From Atrichornis clamosus (taxonomy: Eukaryota; Chordata; Aves; Passeriformes; Menuridae): a stretch of DNA of 64,000 nucleotides. The stretch covers positions 62,001-126,000 of the forward strand of contig WBMZ01003062.1 in the NCBI GenBank assembly GCA_013400975.1, written 5' to 3'. The notes under the pieces were generated by a model, which saw only the letters and a list, made by a program, of their open reading frames with translations, was not told the origin of the DNA and ran no database searches. The translations under genes were made by a program, and so were the position numbers. Position 1 is the first letter of the stretch, and every line of letters begins with the position of its first letter. This document shows positions 26,033 to 38,842 of this stretch, piece after piece.

Positions 26033-28200
26033 CTTCTTTCAGTTTTACTACCCTGGAAAGGGAAGGCTACTGTGAAGCCACCAGCCATGTTGCATAACTA
26101 ACCCTATCTGCAGTAATACCAGAGGTGTGGTTTTATCCTTAGATTCCTATAGAAAATGTTGGTAGAAGCCATCAATTTTTAGAAAAGCTGGGCAGGAACA
26201 CACCTTAGAAAAATAAACCAAGGTGCCAAGTGCCAAACTCCTCTAAGTGTGTCTGTCTTAGAACAGAATAAATAGTCATTAAGTAGAAATAATTTTTTTT
26301 ATATTAGCTAGGGCAGAACTAGCACTTGCCTGTCCAAGAATCTTGCAAGGGGCACAGGCTGCAAGGGAAGCAGGGCTGGGGAGGATCAATGCCACCTGCC
26401 CAGCAGCAAATGGACAACCTTGACCATCACCTCCATCATCCCAGCTCTGTGGTCCCCAAACAAATTTGCTGTTAACACCATTCCTGGCATCACCTTGGGA
26501 AGAACGTAGGATTTGAAATTTGGGCAGATCAATGTTGAGGATAATACACATTCCTTTGCAAAGGCTACAATTTATGTGAAACACAATTATGAATAAATCT
26601 GGAAATTGACTACCACATAAATAACTGAGAGGAAAATAGGGTGAGTTGGTTAGTTTGTTCATTAGGTTTTGTCAGATCATTTTCAGTAAGGAAGTTGAGG
26701 ATGATGTCTAAGAAGATTTAGATTATTTCAAATTTTAGCAACTATCTAGAAAATGAGGAGATCAAGGTTGTCATTTGAACTGCATTTGCAGTGACTACCT
26801 TTGTGATATGAAAAACCTTTCAGTCTTCTACATGTGTCTAGAATCCTGTCTATAACAGTGATAAAAATTTTGAAGATGAAGAATTCTTGAAATACCTATG
26901 TATCAGAAAGATTTGGATTTTAGTTCTGATTGCTTCCTCACATCATTCTTTCTCAGTTGAAAGATATTTATCTCTAAAGTAGGTACTGCTGCTCCTGTTG
27001 CCTTCAATTGCAAAGAATTATCAGATTGGATGTCCAGAGATTCTGTGCTGAACTACAAAGCTTCCTGTACAAAATCTTAAAACAATGGATTTCTGGTTTG
27101 GAAAGTTACATATCCTTGTTATCTAATCCTTCAAACTAAATAGCTTCAGCTAAAACCTGTTCTTTAATACCAGCCAACAGGATGCTCTGAGCATAAATGA
27201 AATTAGAAAGTCACCTACTGCATCAGTGTAAATTCACCTGCTATGCATCATGGATCAAGTGCTCTGAAATATCATCCCTGAGAAGGAATGAGCTGAAGTC
27301 ACTGAGCCAATTTCATTCTGGGTACAGTGTCACATTAGGCTACTCTCATTCCTAATGTAGCTGTGAATTTGGCCCAGACCAAAATCCCTATAAATCAGAA
27401 GGAACAGAAAGGACAGATGCTGTATCTTGAAAGATATACTCCTCTGGAAACTGTAGCTCCCTTTCCTGCCTTTTCATCCCAAGGAAGCAGATGGTTTCTC
27501 ACTCACCCAGCTATGATGAAAGCACAACGGGTAAAAATAAAAGCAGAGGGCTGGATTCCTTCCTTGGCTGGTCTGCGTGTGGTCCCATGAACCCCGGTGG
27601 GAATGTAGAAAATGGAAATGAGTGTGAAGCACAACCCAGAGAATTTGTCTAGCTTTTACTCTTGGAAGAGTGAGGAAATATGCATGTGCTCAAAACCAGA
27701 GATGAATGCACCCCATCTTACCATCTTCTCCCAGCCCTGTAAGACTGCTGGCCATGATGAACAATCTTCAGGAAGCTGTGATTCTCTAAGTGCTGTTCTT
27801 ACTCCTCCTCATGAGTAAGCAGGAAGATCACTAGCTAAGATTTTAATTAGCAAGAGATTTAATTAACTTTTTTGGCTCTTTAGTTTAATATTCCAGTATC
27901 TGTGTACTTCCAGTTTGTAGAACAATATGGGGAAAAAAGTCTGCTTAGTTCAGAACCAAGCCAGTAAAGAAGGTCTCTTCTTCCTCATGTCCTTCATTTC
28001 TGAAAAGAAATATGAAAGCATCTGGTAACTGATAGTTCAGTGTCAACAAATGCTGAAGTGACCTATTTAACTTTTGTAGAGTTTGGAAATAAAGGTCTAT
28101 GGAAGCTTTCCTAAATGCTTTTTGTGAGGAAATAAATTTCTTTTTAACTTTGGCTTTTTTTTGTTACACTTCAATGAGAGGGCAAGTAAACATAAACATA

Positions 28201-28237
28201 ATCATCATAATAGTAGTAATAGTAATAATAATAATGA
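28201..28237. repeat. imperfect trinucleotide microsatellite (TAA/TAG)
   Basis: A run of ATC/ATA, TAG and TAA triplets. The interrupted pattern suggests an old array that has decayed, which would limit length polymorphism. Confidence 0.75.
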
Positions 28238-30607
28238 TGCTACAATGTTTCAAGTAAACTGCAGCTCAGTACATTTTTGCTTTCTTGTTCTTCCCCAAAG
28301 CTAAACTAATGAATTTGTTCACATCAATGTGGGGTACATTATTCATGCCATCCTATGTCACATCATGTATAATTGGATGTGACAACTCAAGGTAACTTAT
28401 CTATTAGGATGCAGGAGCAGAGATATGTTTACGAAAGAGGGAACATACATCCAGCTTTGGGCATGGCTGTTTGGTATCTGGGGATGACAAGAAGGCTGTT
28501 TTGAAACTTCAGAGCTGAATTTGGAGATCATGTGCTGTAATTTAGATTGTCTTTCCAAACCTTCTGTTTGTAAGTATGCTAATTGACATGCCCTAATACT
28601 CAGACACTCACTGATGTATGACTCAAAGCCTTTTAATTGTGCCATCTGTCATTAGTCCTGTTCTGAAAGCACTTGGTCACATGCAGGTGATGGGAGTGGG
28701 ATGGGGCTGAAAGCTGATAAAGGGAGGTGATTTGAGGTTCAGTGTGGGCATGAAATGGGAGTTTGTGCAAGTCTTCATGCTGCTGTTGATCCAAAAAAGA
28801 TCCAGTATGTTCTGAGCTGCCTGTGACAGTTTGTAATATAGTGCCTTGCTTTCATCCTTTTATTGGTTGGTAGTAGTGAGCAAAATGTTAAATCAATAGG
28901 TTATTGCTTCCAGCAGGCTAAAGGTTTTTGTATGGCTTTTGTAAGTTATTAATATATGGAACCTTGCATTTAGAGTGAAGCATGAGCCGCCTTCTGGAAG
29001 GCAGGATATAAGTCTGAAGAGATTAGGGGTCCAGACAAAACCCATCGACCTGTAGGAATGGGGTTTCTAGGAAGAGAAGCTGATTTCTGGCTGAGACCTG
29101 GTGGAACAAGGGTAGGGTAAGGAGTGGGGAGCAAGTCCTTGGAAGCACAAGGGCTCTGCTTCTGCAGAGGTAGCTGAGGGAACAGCATCCAACCTTTTCA
29201 CGCCCCCACTCTCTTGGGGACTGATGTCCCTTTCAGAGAAAGTTGGGAGTCCTTTAAGGCATGAAAGCAAGGACTCTTGCTCCATCCACAAGCTCCCTTA
29301 AGCTCCGTTGGTGCTTGGAGTGTTTGCTGCTGAGACAGCTGTCACAGCTGGATACAGCACATTGTTGCTCAGACACAGAGCAACAGATGTGAGATGAATG
29401 TGTGAAGAGAGCAAGAGCCCTTGCTTTCACATTCCCACAAAGTCCAAAATGCTCTCAGCAAGTCAGCACCTGAGCAGGGTCACACATAACTATATTTTTT
29501 CAAACAGAACTTTTGCTAGCCTAAGGACCTCCAGGGGGGATTTTCCACAGGGTCCCTAATGGTACTTAATTATAATTAATTTGAGAGGTCTTACTATCTG
29601 ACCTGATCTTGCATTCTTCCAAATATATAGATGAGCCATTTGGAAGGGGTTGTATGTATGCTGGAGAACAGAACCTGAAATCAAACTCATCACGACAAAT
29701 TGCAAACCTGGTCTGAGACCAGGGGATGCAGTTTAGCAGGATGCCCCACACTGCACCCAGCAGCAATCCTTGATGTGCCAGTGTCAGCTGGTGAGCAGCT
29801 GGTGGGCAGCAGTGACAAAAATGGGGTGGGATGAGCAGAGTGGGTGGCAGCTGCACGGGAGGCTGGGTGCCTTGCTGCTCTGAAAAAGGGGCATGCTGTG
29901 CTGGGTGGATAAATGGAAAAGTAGCCTAGAAGATGTGTGCTGTGTACTGTGCTTCAAGAAAGTTGGGAACAAACTTAAATGGGTCTGGAAATAATGTGAA
30001 CTAACTTATGACTGGGAATTGTGACCATCAGGGAAAGCTGAGCATATTGAACTTGTTTAGCATCAACTAAAACTGAGTGGTGTGACAACACCGCTGCTCT
30101 GCAGAGGATGATACTCATCCCTCTGTGCTCCTTAGGAAGAGATCTTCACTTGCGACAAGGAGGATAGAGTTTGGGTGCTGGGTGAAACTAAGGGAACAGT
30201 AGTAAAGCATCAGAATTTACTGCTCAAGGAAAATTAGAGCCTTCACTGGTGAAGGTCAAGTCAAACACTTTTGGAAAGACAGGATTGCTGGGGAAGGGGG
30301 CACCCCTTGATCCTGTGAGCAGTGCCTTCCAGCCCGAGTATTGTGTGTTCTCTGTACCAAGCCAAGGCCATTTTAGCACATCCTCTTTCCAGTTGTCTTC
30401 TCTCCCACTGCAACAGCCCATGACTTTCAGTCTTCTCAGGAAGAGAATTTTTTAAATTTTTCTGTCTGTTCCCTCTGAAATCTTTCCCATTGGTTCTGGT
30501 CCTTTCCTGAGCAGAACAGAATAAAAGAATTACTCTACACACCTGGTTTCTCTGTACATCTTGACATGCTTGTCTGGGTTTTATAAAGCAGTACTGTAAC
30601 ACCACTT

Positions 30608-30637
30608 TGTGATGATCTTGTGTGTGATGATCTTGTG
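30608..30637. repeat. perfect two-copy 15-base tandem repeat
   Basis: TGTGATGATCTTGTG occurs at 30608-30622 and again immediately at 30623-30637 with no mismatch. It looks like a recent slippage duplication. Confidence 0.85.
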
Positions 30638-33600
30638 TCTATATATGCACGGCACAAAATAAAATTTCAGAAATAGTAAGCAGTGTAAAAAAGAATGTTA
30701 TTTGAATTTTATGTGTTTTTTATCTTTCTTTTTTTAATGCAACAGTTGGTTTCTATGAAGAATTAAGTCTAGATAGCAAAGCAATTATACTCTATATGTC
30801 AAATTTCCTCCTGGGTATATTTATAGAGATATTTTTGAAGCAGAATGTCTCCAGTCAGAATAGTTAAACCAAACATCTTCATTGAGAACTAAGCAGTAGG
30901 ATTTGTGGACTCACATGCGTGCATGCAAACACACACAGGGTATTCTGAGAACAGTTCATGTCTCATTTAGGGCTCTATTGGCTTTCATGGAATATCCTCT
31001 TGTTTGGCAGTAGTCAGATAAAATAGAAATTAAATAAAACTGCAGTGTGTGAAATATTCCAGTACTGGTGTTTAGGGTTTTATTAGATTCATAGTGCATT
31101 TAAGATCAGTAGAAAACCTCAGGCATTTGCCAATCAAATGAACTTGTGGGAGTGCCACTGCTCTGCTTTCCTCCTTGGAGAATGATGGGGACAAGCAAAG
31201 GCAGGTGAATTACCAACTCTTTGGGAGATCTAAATTTATATCATAATTCAGAGTTTGGTGCCTGAGGAGAGAAAGTAAAAAACTATTTTTTCCAGGATGT
31301 TGGCTGGAGGAAGACGTGCTCCCAGTCTTTCAGGAGACTTGGTGTTTGAGAGTACTGTGAGTGTATTGATTGGTAGACTTTAATACCAGATTCACTAACT
31401 TTTACTGTGTGGCCTTATTTATTCCCTTTTCTTTCTCTACTGAGTTACAGAAGCTCTCTGTGTCAGTAGCTAGACACATGCACATTTTCTAAGACATTTG
31501 TTCAGGCACTTCTACGTGTCACTGCTTGGTATTCATTTTTCTGTAAGTTTTCCCTTGGCTGTCTTGTGGTGAAGCATAGTGTCTACGTCCCAAACACTTT
31601 TTGGTTACTTCCATGTTGGTTTTTTTTTTTCCTGTTTTATCTCTTTTTTTTAAATTGTGAGCTTCTGATATGTGTTCAGCATTCCAAAAGTAGTTTCACC
31701 AGTGTGATGTAGGAGCTGTATGTGTTCACGGGCTTCCTTGAGAAGTTGTCTTTCTTCCTTGGGAAAGAACCTTCAGGCAGCCTATGCAGTTGAGGCTGTT
31801 AGTGCTCTGCCAGCCTCTCCCCTGGTGTCCAGATACAGCCTCCAGCTGCCTGTCTTGGAGAGAGGGAATGTGCAGTGACAAGCAGATCTGCCTGGTGGGC
31901 GGTGCTAATGATTTCAGTGCAGTCTCATATTTGCTCATGGTTTGGAAAGAAAGTAAGTTAGGAAAAAGAAAACTTTCAGCACTGGTGACAGAAGTTATTT
32001 CTGGAAACTCTCTGGTAGTTGAGGTGTCCTCAAGATTCTGATATAGCTTTAGCAAAGGTGTATGCCTCTTTTAAATATTAAACAGGGTAAACCTTTTCAA
32101 AATACCTCAAATTACTTGATTGTTATTGCAAAAGAAAAGCACTTTCCCCCCAAACGCCGTTGTAATTTTCAATTAATTTCATATGGTACCGGCTGAGTAA
32201 TAACGTTATTAAATATTGACTGATTCCCTACTCTCCCACTGCTCTCAGTATATCTATGAAGGGTTTCCCAGAGGAGCTTTTGACAGGCTTTAAACAATCA
32301 ACCATGACAGCATAGAGGAAAAAGTATTGTTTAGCTTGCTAATCTCTTAGCTCTTGTGTTTTCAAGGCGATTTTACTGCTTTTATCAGCGTGTCCTAGTT
32401 CCTGTTTCCCTTTATAATCATTGTGCTAGCTTTGGATGTTGACAGGCTTTGGTACCTCATGGCTGGATGGTCTGACTTAAAATCCCTGAGACATCTTGCT
32501 CCCCAGATACCACTCCTGCAGAGAGGTCCCTGCCAGTTTCCCAAGGCCATCCATATGTATGTAAGTTTTTGGCTTTTTTCATTATTTTGATTGGCTGATA
32601 TTTTTCATGTTCTCATTCTCCTCCTCTTAACAAAATCTGCCCACATTTCCTTGGAGGTTTGTCTGCCTTCTGTGGGAGGATTTGAATATTAGTTATTCAT
32701 CTTTTCTGTGTCCCTCTATTTTATTGCTCTCTCCTTTCACAGATTTATGGCACATATGGAAGCCAAGACGCAGTAAAGGACATAAGTCATATAAAAAGAA
32801 TGCACAAAGTTAATCATGTTATTTTTACCTGTCCCTCGTCTAATATCTCGATATAAATGCAGATATGGCATTGGATGATTGAAAGTGGAAGTACCTGTCT
32901 TATCTTTACAAAAGGTTGCCACATCTTAGCAGAAATAATTATTTTCTGCACAGTTGTGGTGGTAATTACGCTGTTACAATGAATGCAGTTTTCTTGAAGC
33001 TATTATGCTTAGCAACAGACCTGTTTTCTCTGTTTTCCTAGATTCAGCTGATTCACATTGAACTATTTTTTTACAGGAATTAACTTTGGGTGGGAAAAAA
33101 ATATCTAACTTGAGATGTTCTACAAATCATGCAGTCAACTTCCGTGTGTGTGGGAAAGCTGCAAGGTCAGAACAGCTAGAGTGTAAGGATTTGTTCTCAC
33201 CCTGGGAAAAACAACTTTCTGGGCATGATGTCTGCTCTGCCAGACTGGTGCTTGAGTCAAAAAAGCAGCCATGGAAATATGTAATTCCAGCACTACTTGT
33301 CTGCAGTATGAATGCTTGTATGGCTCTATTTTCAGTGTCTTCTCTTCTGCCTGGCTTTAACTGATAAAAACCAAAGACAAGCAAAGGGCACTTCTCTGTT
33401 GTTTGTTAGTAATGGCAAAATACAAGAACTTTTTCTATAGTAAACTTTTGCAACAGAACATATTGCACAGTTATTTGCTAGCATTATTAATTGCTAGTAA
33501 AATGTGCTGTCATCTTAACCACAGCAAGCCTTAGAAAAAGGAGCAAACCTAGGGAAATAAATATTAACTCTGAGAGTGTTAGATACGTCATTGTATGAAT

Positions 33601-34564
33601 GACTGAACAGTCACGTGCTGTTCATGGTCAGCTGATTCCCATTCCATCCATGCTTTTATTAAGTGCCTTTTACTTTGTGTTTCATTTGACGGTCGATGTC
33701 GGTAGATGGGATTAGGTAATTGACTGGATGCAGTGTAAACCTGGGCAGTCCAAAGCAGGCACTATATAAAGTCTCAGAAGTCTATTCTACCATTTCCATT
33801 AGCCTCTATAAAGCGTTCTGATAAGATCAAGATGCATAAGATATTATATGTTAAATTATGCAGCCAGCTGGCCAACTGTGCTGCTGGAGCCTGGGGGACT
33901 GACAAAAACTGTTGTTAGGGCCAGCCAGAGGTGCTCCTTCCAAAACCTTCTTTTCTGTTGTTGCTTTTAGAACTTTGTGTATTAAAACTTTTTCTGTTCA
34001 GTCCTCCCCAAAGGCTGGAATTTAATTATTTTTCCCCACAGGATGATTTCATTGACAGCACAAAACCAATTTAAAATAAAAGAAGCAGAGGACAGCGTTT
34101 CCAGATAATTTTTTTTTCTTTGGATTTATGCTTCCATGGCATCAAACAGCTGAGTTTTGAAGCTCAGTCAGAAGACAGTAATTAACTGGTCCACTATTTG
34201 ATAGAATCTTGAAGGAAAAGAAAAAAAGTGCTTATAGGAAACTGGGTGTTTTAGTAATTGAATAATAATTGAGAATCTGTAATGAAAATGCCCTTAATCA
34301 CAGCAGCTCTGAGAGGGTATTTAGGAAGAAATTGTCAGTGGAGGAAGAGTATATTAACATGAATGTAGCAAGAAGAAAGGAAATGAGGTGTACAATGAGG
34401 GTACTCTAACACATATTTGTTTTAAGCTTTATTTTGTCCAGTGAATCCTGACTGCCCTAACATACAAAGTTGTCTGACCAGCTGCATCTCTTGTTTGGTT
34501 CAGGAGTTCTTTGTAGCCACAGCCCAGGTCTGTAGATTCTTTTTGTCACCCCCTCTGGCGGGGA

Positions 34565-34594
34565 AAGCTTTATTCTCTGGAAGCTTTATTCTCT
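34565..34594. repeat. two-copy tandem repeat, 16-base period
   Basis: AAGCTTTATTCTCT occurs at 34565-34578 and again at 34581-34594, separated by GG. Identity over the 14 bases is perfect. Confidence 0.8.
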
Positions 34595-34886
34595 TCCTAC
34601 CTTAATTCTTTATCCAGTATCCCACTTGACTGAACCAGTCTGAGAAAAATAAGATTCCTTTAATGTAATTTAGTAAAGAATGAGTTTCTAAAGCAGAGTG
34701 AACTGAGGGTATATTTAAGAATGTGATGTGTAAAAGGAAGAGCTAAAATTCTTTGAATGAATCTCATTAGTCTGGTCTCTGTGCTAAACTCAGCTGCTTT
34801 TGTAACTCAGTGGGGTTTGCTTTCTGCTCTGCTGCTGCTGTACATGAAGCAATGAAAACCACTGCTCTGGGTCCTACACCTTAAGA

Positions 34887-37800
34887 TTGGTGGTTCTTTT
34901 CCTTGAGGACTGGTGCTGTTGTTTGATGCAGATACCTCCATGTCCTGCCTGGCTCTGTAACCTTGCAGCACACATTTTCCTCTGTTTACTGCCTATTGCC
35001 ACCTGGAAAGCAATTATCTGTTTCTGTCCCCTGAGCGCCTACAAGCCCCATGCTTTCCTGCCTCCCACGGCTGACTGCTTTTACAAAGAGAGTGCGGTAC
35101 CCATCAACAGGTGTCAGCAGCATCTGCTATCAACATGGCATCACCCCCTCAGCCGAGCAGCACCCTGCCAAGGAGCTGGCACTCATTCTGTGATGCACAC
35201 TCCCCATCTGCATGCAGAGTCACTCACCATCTCTTGCCCTGGAGGAACTGGCACGTGCCCGGGTGTGGGCCCAAAGCCACCCAGGCATATGGGCTCGGTC
35301 TGCTCCCAGTGTGTGCAGCAGAGATGGTGTGTTTGTAGAACAGGAGCAGGATTCCCACACGGGAAAGGTAGTGCAGCTTTTGGACCTGGGACATGCCTTT
35401 TGAATCCCTGTGAGTGGAGCATGCTCTGACCTGTGTTTTCCTGACTCTTTTTGTTATTAAGTGCTGTGACTAAGGTCTCTATTAGCTCTTATCTCTGCAG
35501 AAGGTTTTCCTATTTTGGGTTTTTTTTTTAATGAAAGTATTAGAAGTCTGATTGCTAATGTACATACAGAGGAGCCTGCTTCCTGTGGGTAATATACTAT
35601 ACTGAGGATGTGTGATGGCTTTTGTTGTGTTTCTGCCATGTCTTTGCTGTGTGTCTCCCTATGGTTGAGTGACTGTAAAAGGCTACAGAGGGATCTGCTT
35701 TAGGTCCTCTTATTCACAAATCCAAGTCACTTCTGCCCATCACTCTCCCCTTGTATATGGGTTTCTCCATTCATTGTTATGTGTTCCTAGAGCCTCAGAA
35801 TGGCCCCTAACCAGAAGTGTTTGAACTTAGAACTGGCCAGGTTTGCAATGTGAGTTTGGAGACACTCAGATTGTTCTGTGCATGCCCCTGCTCTTTCTCC
35901 TGTAAAGGGCCATTCCAATCCCAACTGAAGTGCCATAGGTGTGAGCATGTTTGTTATTTGATGCAGAAAGCCTGTAATGATCCTTCTGCTGACAAAGACT
36001 TGAATTACAAATCACCTGAATGACCAAGTCCTAAGCCCATGGAAGGACGTGCAAATCATAAACTTCACATGAACCTCTCAAGTCTTCCCAGCCTTTTCTG
36101 ACTTCAGGAGAAGTCAAAAAAGAATATGCCCTAGACAACATGGTCTGGCCTGTAGGACCAGCCATTTTGAATGGTAGTGAATCTTCTCATTAAACTTGTG
36201 ACATGAACACGGGAAAATATCCCCTGAATGATTTCATCTTTTGTCTACTCACATTTTGATGTTCAGCAAGAATCCATTCCATCTGAACGACTAAGCAGAG
36301 TCCACAGAAAATCTGTGGCATAGGGAAGGCTTCCTTCCTTTCTTCATTTAAAGGCAATTACCAGCAGTGCTACCCCTTGTTGGCCCTGTTAGAAGCAAAG
36401 TTGTCCCATTAGATGGCACAGTAATACCTCTTGGATTTCTGTAGGTAGGTGCATATCTTACCTCAATGCTTGCCCCTTCTCTAAAACCTTTTTATTTTGT
36501 CTATTGCCAAAAATATTTTTTTGTTGATTGCCAATTTTTTTTGTTAAATTTAACGTGGAACCAATCACAAAAAATTAGATAGGCTGTAGTAGTAGCATTA
36601 TGTTTAAGTGCCTTTCTTTGGAACTAATATTCCAGGAATCCAGTTCTAGTGGTTGTACTGCTTGGCAACTGAGCAGAAACTTTTAATGGGATAACACTGA
36701 TCCAGTTGGGGTCAGCAGGGCTTGGAAGGTACAAGTTGTTAGGCAGCATTTGCAAGGGGTGGCCTGAGCACTTTTCTTGTCCAGGCAATTTTGCATTAGT
36801 CAGATTTCTGCATTGACCTTTAAAATTTAACTTGTATTAAACACCCATCTGAGTTCTGGCGGCATGATAAATTTGGAGGACTCTAATGGACTTAAAATAT
36901 ATGTGATGCATAACGAAGTGTTGTCTTCCCCCTCAGTTATTTGTAAAATCTTTTGCATACTTAGTAAATGTACCCTTGAGAGATTAGCTGAAGGCCATAT
37001 TTTTCCTGTGGGAAATGGTGAAAGGAATTAAATGGAAGCATTAGTCTGAATTGCAAAAAATAACCAGTTGATCAAACCGAACAAAAGTGGCCATACTTAA
37101 TCCTGAATAATTCCCCAGTGCTAGTACAAGCATTCCATGTGCTAGGTGGAGCTAGCATGACACTTTTAAAGCAGCAATAGAGAAACCCAGTCCTGCTATA
37201 AAAGGACAATGTGTATATGTATTTTAGATTATTCGCTACTAAAATTAATGATAGGTTTCACCCTTCTGCCAAAGCTTCTTTGTAATTTTCTTTTTAGCCC
37301 CAGTTCAGACGAGCCTTTTTAGTGCTCCTGGGTTAATGTGTTCAGGCTGAGCAATCACAGCTCCCCAGTGAGTGTCCTGCAAAGAGTCTGCTGCTCTGGC
37401 CAGCTGGGAGGTGCTGGGCTGACACGTCATCCCACGACTGGACCAGCAGCTGTGGCATCCCAGCAGCCTGGTACAGGGTGTGTGTGTGTGCTTGAACAGC
37501 AGAGCTCTCAGGACACCACGTGCTGTATCAGTGCACTGACCACTCCTTTGCAGTGTTTCCCCCACCCTCAATCTGCTAGCCACTGGCTAAGAGGGAGTGA
37601 CAGGGGAGCAGAGGGGAGGACAGGGGGCCTCACAATGTATCGTGGGTGCAGAATGGCATGGTGTCACCTCCCTGTGCTCCAGACAGGCCCTGGGGCACGT
37701 GACCTCTAGGAACTCCTGGGGAAAATGACGGGTGTTCAGAGACGTCCCCAGCTGCCCAAGTTAGGACAAGGCTGAGGCAAAGCTTGCTGAACCAATTGAG

Positions 37801-38751
37801 AACAAGGTTTTGACAGCTACTGTGTGAGAAACTGCCTCTTCAGCCCCAGCAGGAGCAGGTCCCCCTTCTCTGCTGTGGTTTGTCAGTTGTGATACCTCAC
37901 TCTCTCACTTTCTCAGCGGGAGTTTTTGGACCTTGCTGATGAATCCAGGTTTAAATAAGTACCTCTTTTATGCTCTGACTCCATCAGATGCTGCCTGAAG
38001 CATGGATAAGTTCATGCTGCAGCTGAGAAACAGGGGGACACCCCCAGCACGCAGGTTCCCAATGTAGTTTTGTGTGAAAAGAAAGCCCACTGCTTCCACA
38101 GTTCCCATACAGCTTTTTGGTGCTGGTATTGGTCCCTTTTCACAAGGTCCTCGGTGCTAATATGTGAGACCCTGCATATGGAGAAGTCTTGTAACTGGTA
38201 TTTAGGACAGTGGTTTTCCAGGGAAGGGATGCTGCATCTGGGAATAGCAGGGCAGAGAACAGCAAGGCAAAGGAAAGGTGGGGATTGTCCTATTGGGTGC
38301 ATATCAGAGAGATGGTCTCCAGAAGTGGAACAGGAAGGTGAGGATGTGAAGGTTGTGGTCCCAGCATGGGCTTGACAGGTTTGTTCCGTCCTGCTCCCAG
38401 TGGACCTTTGAAAAGAAATAGTATTTATCAAATCTTGGCCACTGGATGCCGGGGTGCTCCCCTGGCTTTCCAGGTTCCAAGCCTGTGCAGCCCTGGTCTG
38501 ATGCTGATGGCACCGAGCTCCTTGTTTGACACTAACTAACGGCAGTGTTTCTTCAAGACCTCTTCTCACAATGCTTCCACGGTAATTGTTATCCCAGTTG
38601 AACACAGAGCTTCGTGATGGCGGTTGCCCGGACAAATCTTTCTGGTTTTGGAGTCTTTGTTGTTGCAAGCAGGTGCTGACAGGGGACTAAACTGCATTGC
38701 CACTTTTTAAATCAGTTCCCAAATATGTACGGAATTGTTAGGGTTGTTTTA
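34887..38751. other. non-coding DNA containing the longest spurious open frames
   Basis: Two open frames stand out by length: 34887-35429 (+, 180 codons) and 38012-38668 (-, 218 codons). The first is rich in Cys, Pro and His. The second is rich in Ser, Gln and Cys with no hydrophobic core pattern. Each is overlapped by open frames on the opposite strand, and neither matches a family I know. They lie in GC-richer patches where stops are rare. A (GT)n run lies near 37478-37490. Between 35430 and 37300 I see AT-rich DNA only. Confidence 0.5.
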
Positions 38752-38842
38752 AAGTTATGAACCTAAGTGGTTAGCCCAAAATAATTCATCAGCCAGCATC
38801 AGAGGTAGAGGGAGAACCCATGTTTCCCAGCTTCCCAGTAGC
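38752..38842 (+). repeat. possible ancient MIR-like SINE fragment
   Basis: The order of short motifs resembles the 3' half of a MIR-type SINE. CTAAGTGGTTAGCCCAAA is followed by a CAGC..AGAGG..AGAGGGA segment and then GAACCCATGTTTCC. This corresponds loosely to the 'aagt-acttgcccaa', 'cacagc-tagt', 'cagagct' and 'gaacccaggtct' order of MIR. It is highly diverged and I am comparing from memory, so the call is tentative. Confidence 0.3.

Larger units (their letters stand above)
26033..34886. other. non-coding DNA, no gene recognised
   Basis: No exon or interspersed repeat is recognised. The longest open frame, 26279-26662 (minus, 127 codons), resembles nothing I know. Around 28970-29990 the sequence is somewhat GC-richer, with several overlapping minus-strand frames that lack shared reading direction or domain content. 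T runs occur near 31620-31631. Three small repeats inside are listed separately (28201, 30608 and 34565). Confidence 0.6.

Noticed and set aside
26279..26662. 127-codon minus-strand frame near the ERVL-type LTR, considered as retroviral internal sequence
   Set aside because: No gag, protease, reverse transcriptase or integrase motif is visible, and the order relative to the plus-strand LTR does not fit.
32198..32211. 14-base palindrome TAATAACGTTATTA
   Set aside because: Several such palindromes are expected by chance in a window of this size.
34887..35429. 180-codon open frame on the plus strand, with a hydrophobic N-terminal part
   Set aside because: The N-terminal hydrophobicity could mimic a membrane segment, but the rest is Cys/Pro/His-rich with no family resemblance. 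Three other frames are open over the same bases.
38012..38668. 218-codon open frame on the minus strand, the longest in the window
   Set aside because: No recognisable domain, low-complexity Ser/Gln/Cys-rich composition, and open plus-strand (38070-38375) and minus-strand (38304-38513) frames overlap it. A frame of this length is plausible by chance in a GC-richer patch of a 64 kb window.
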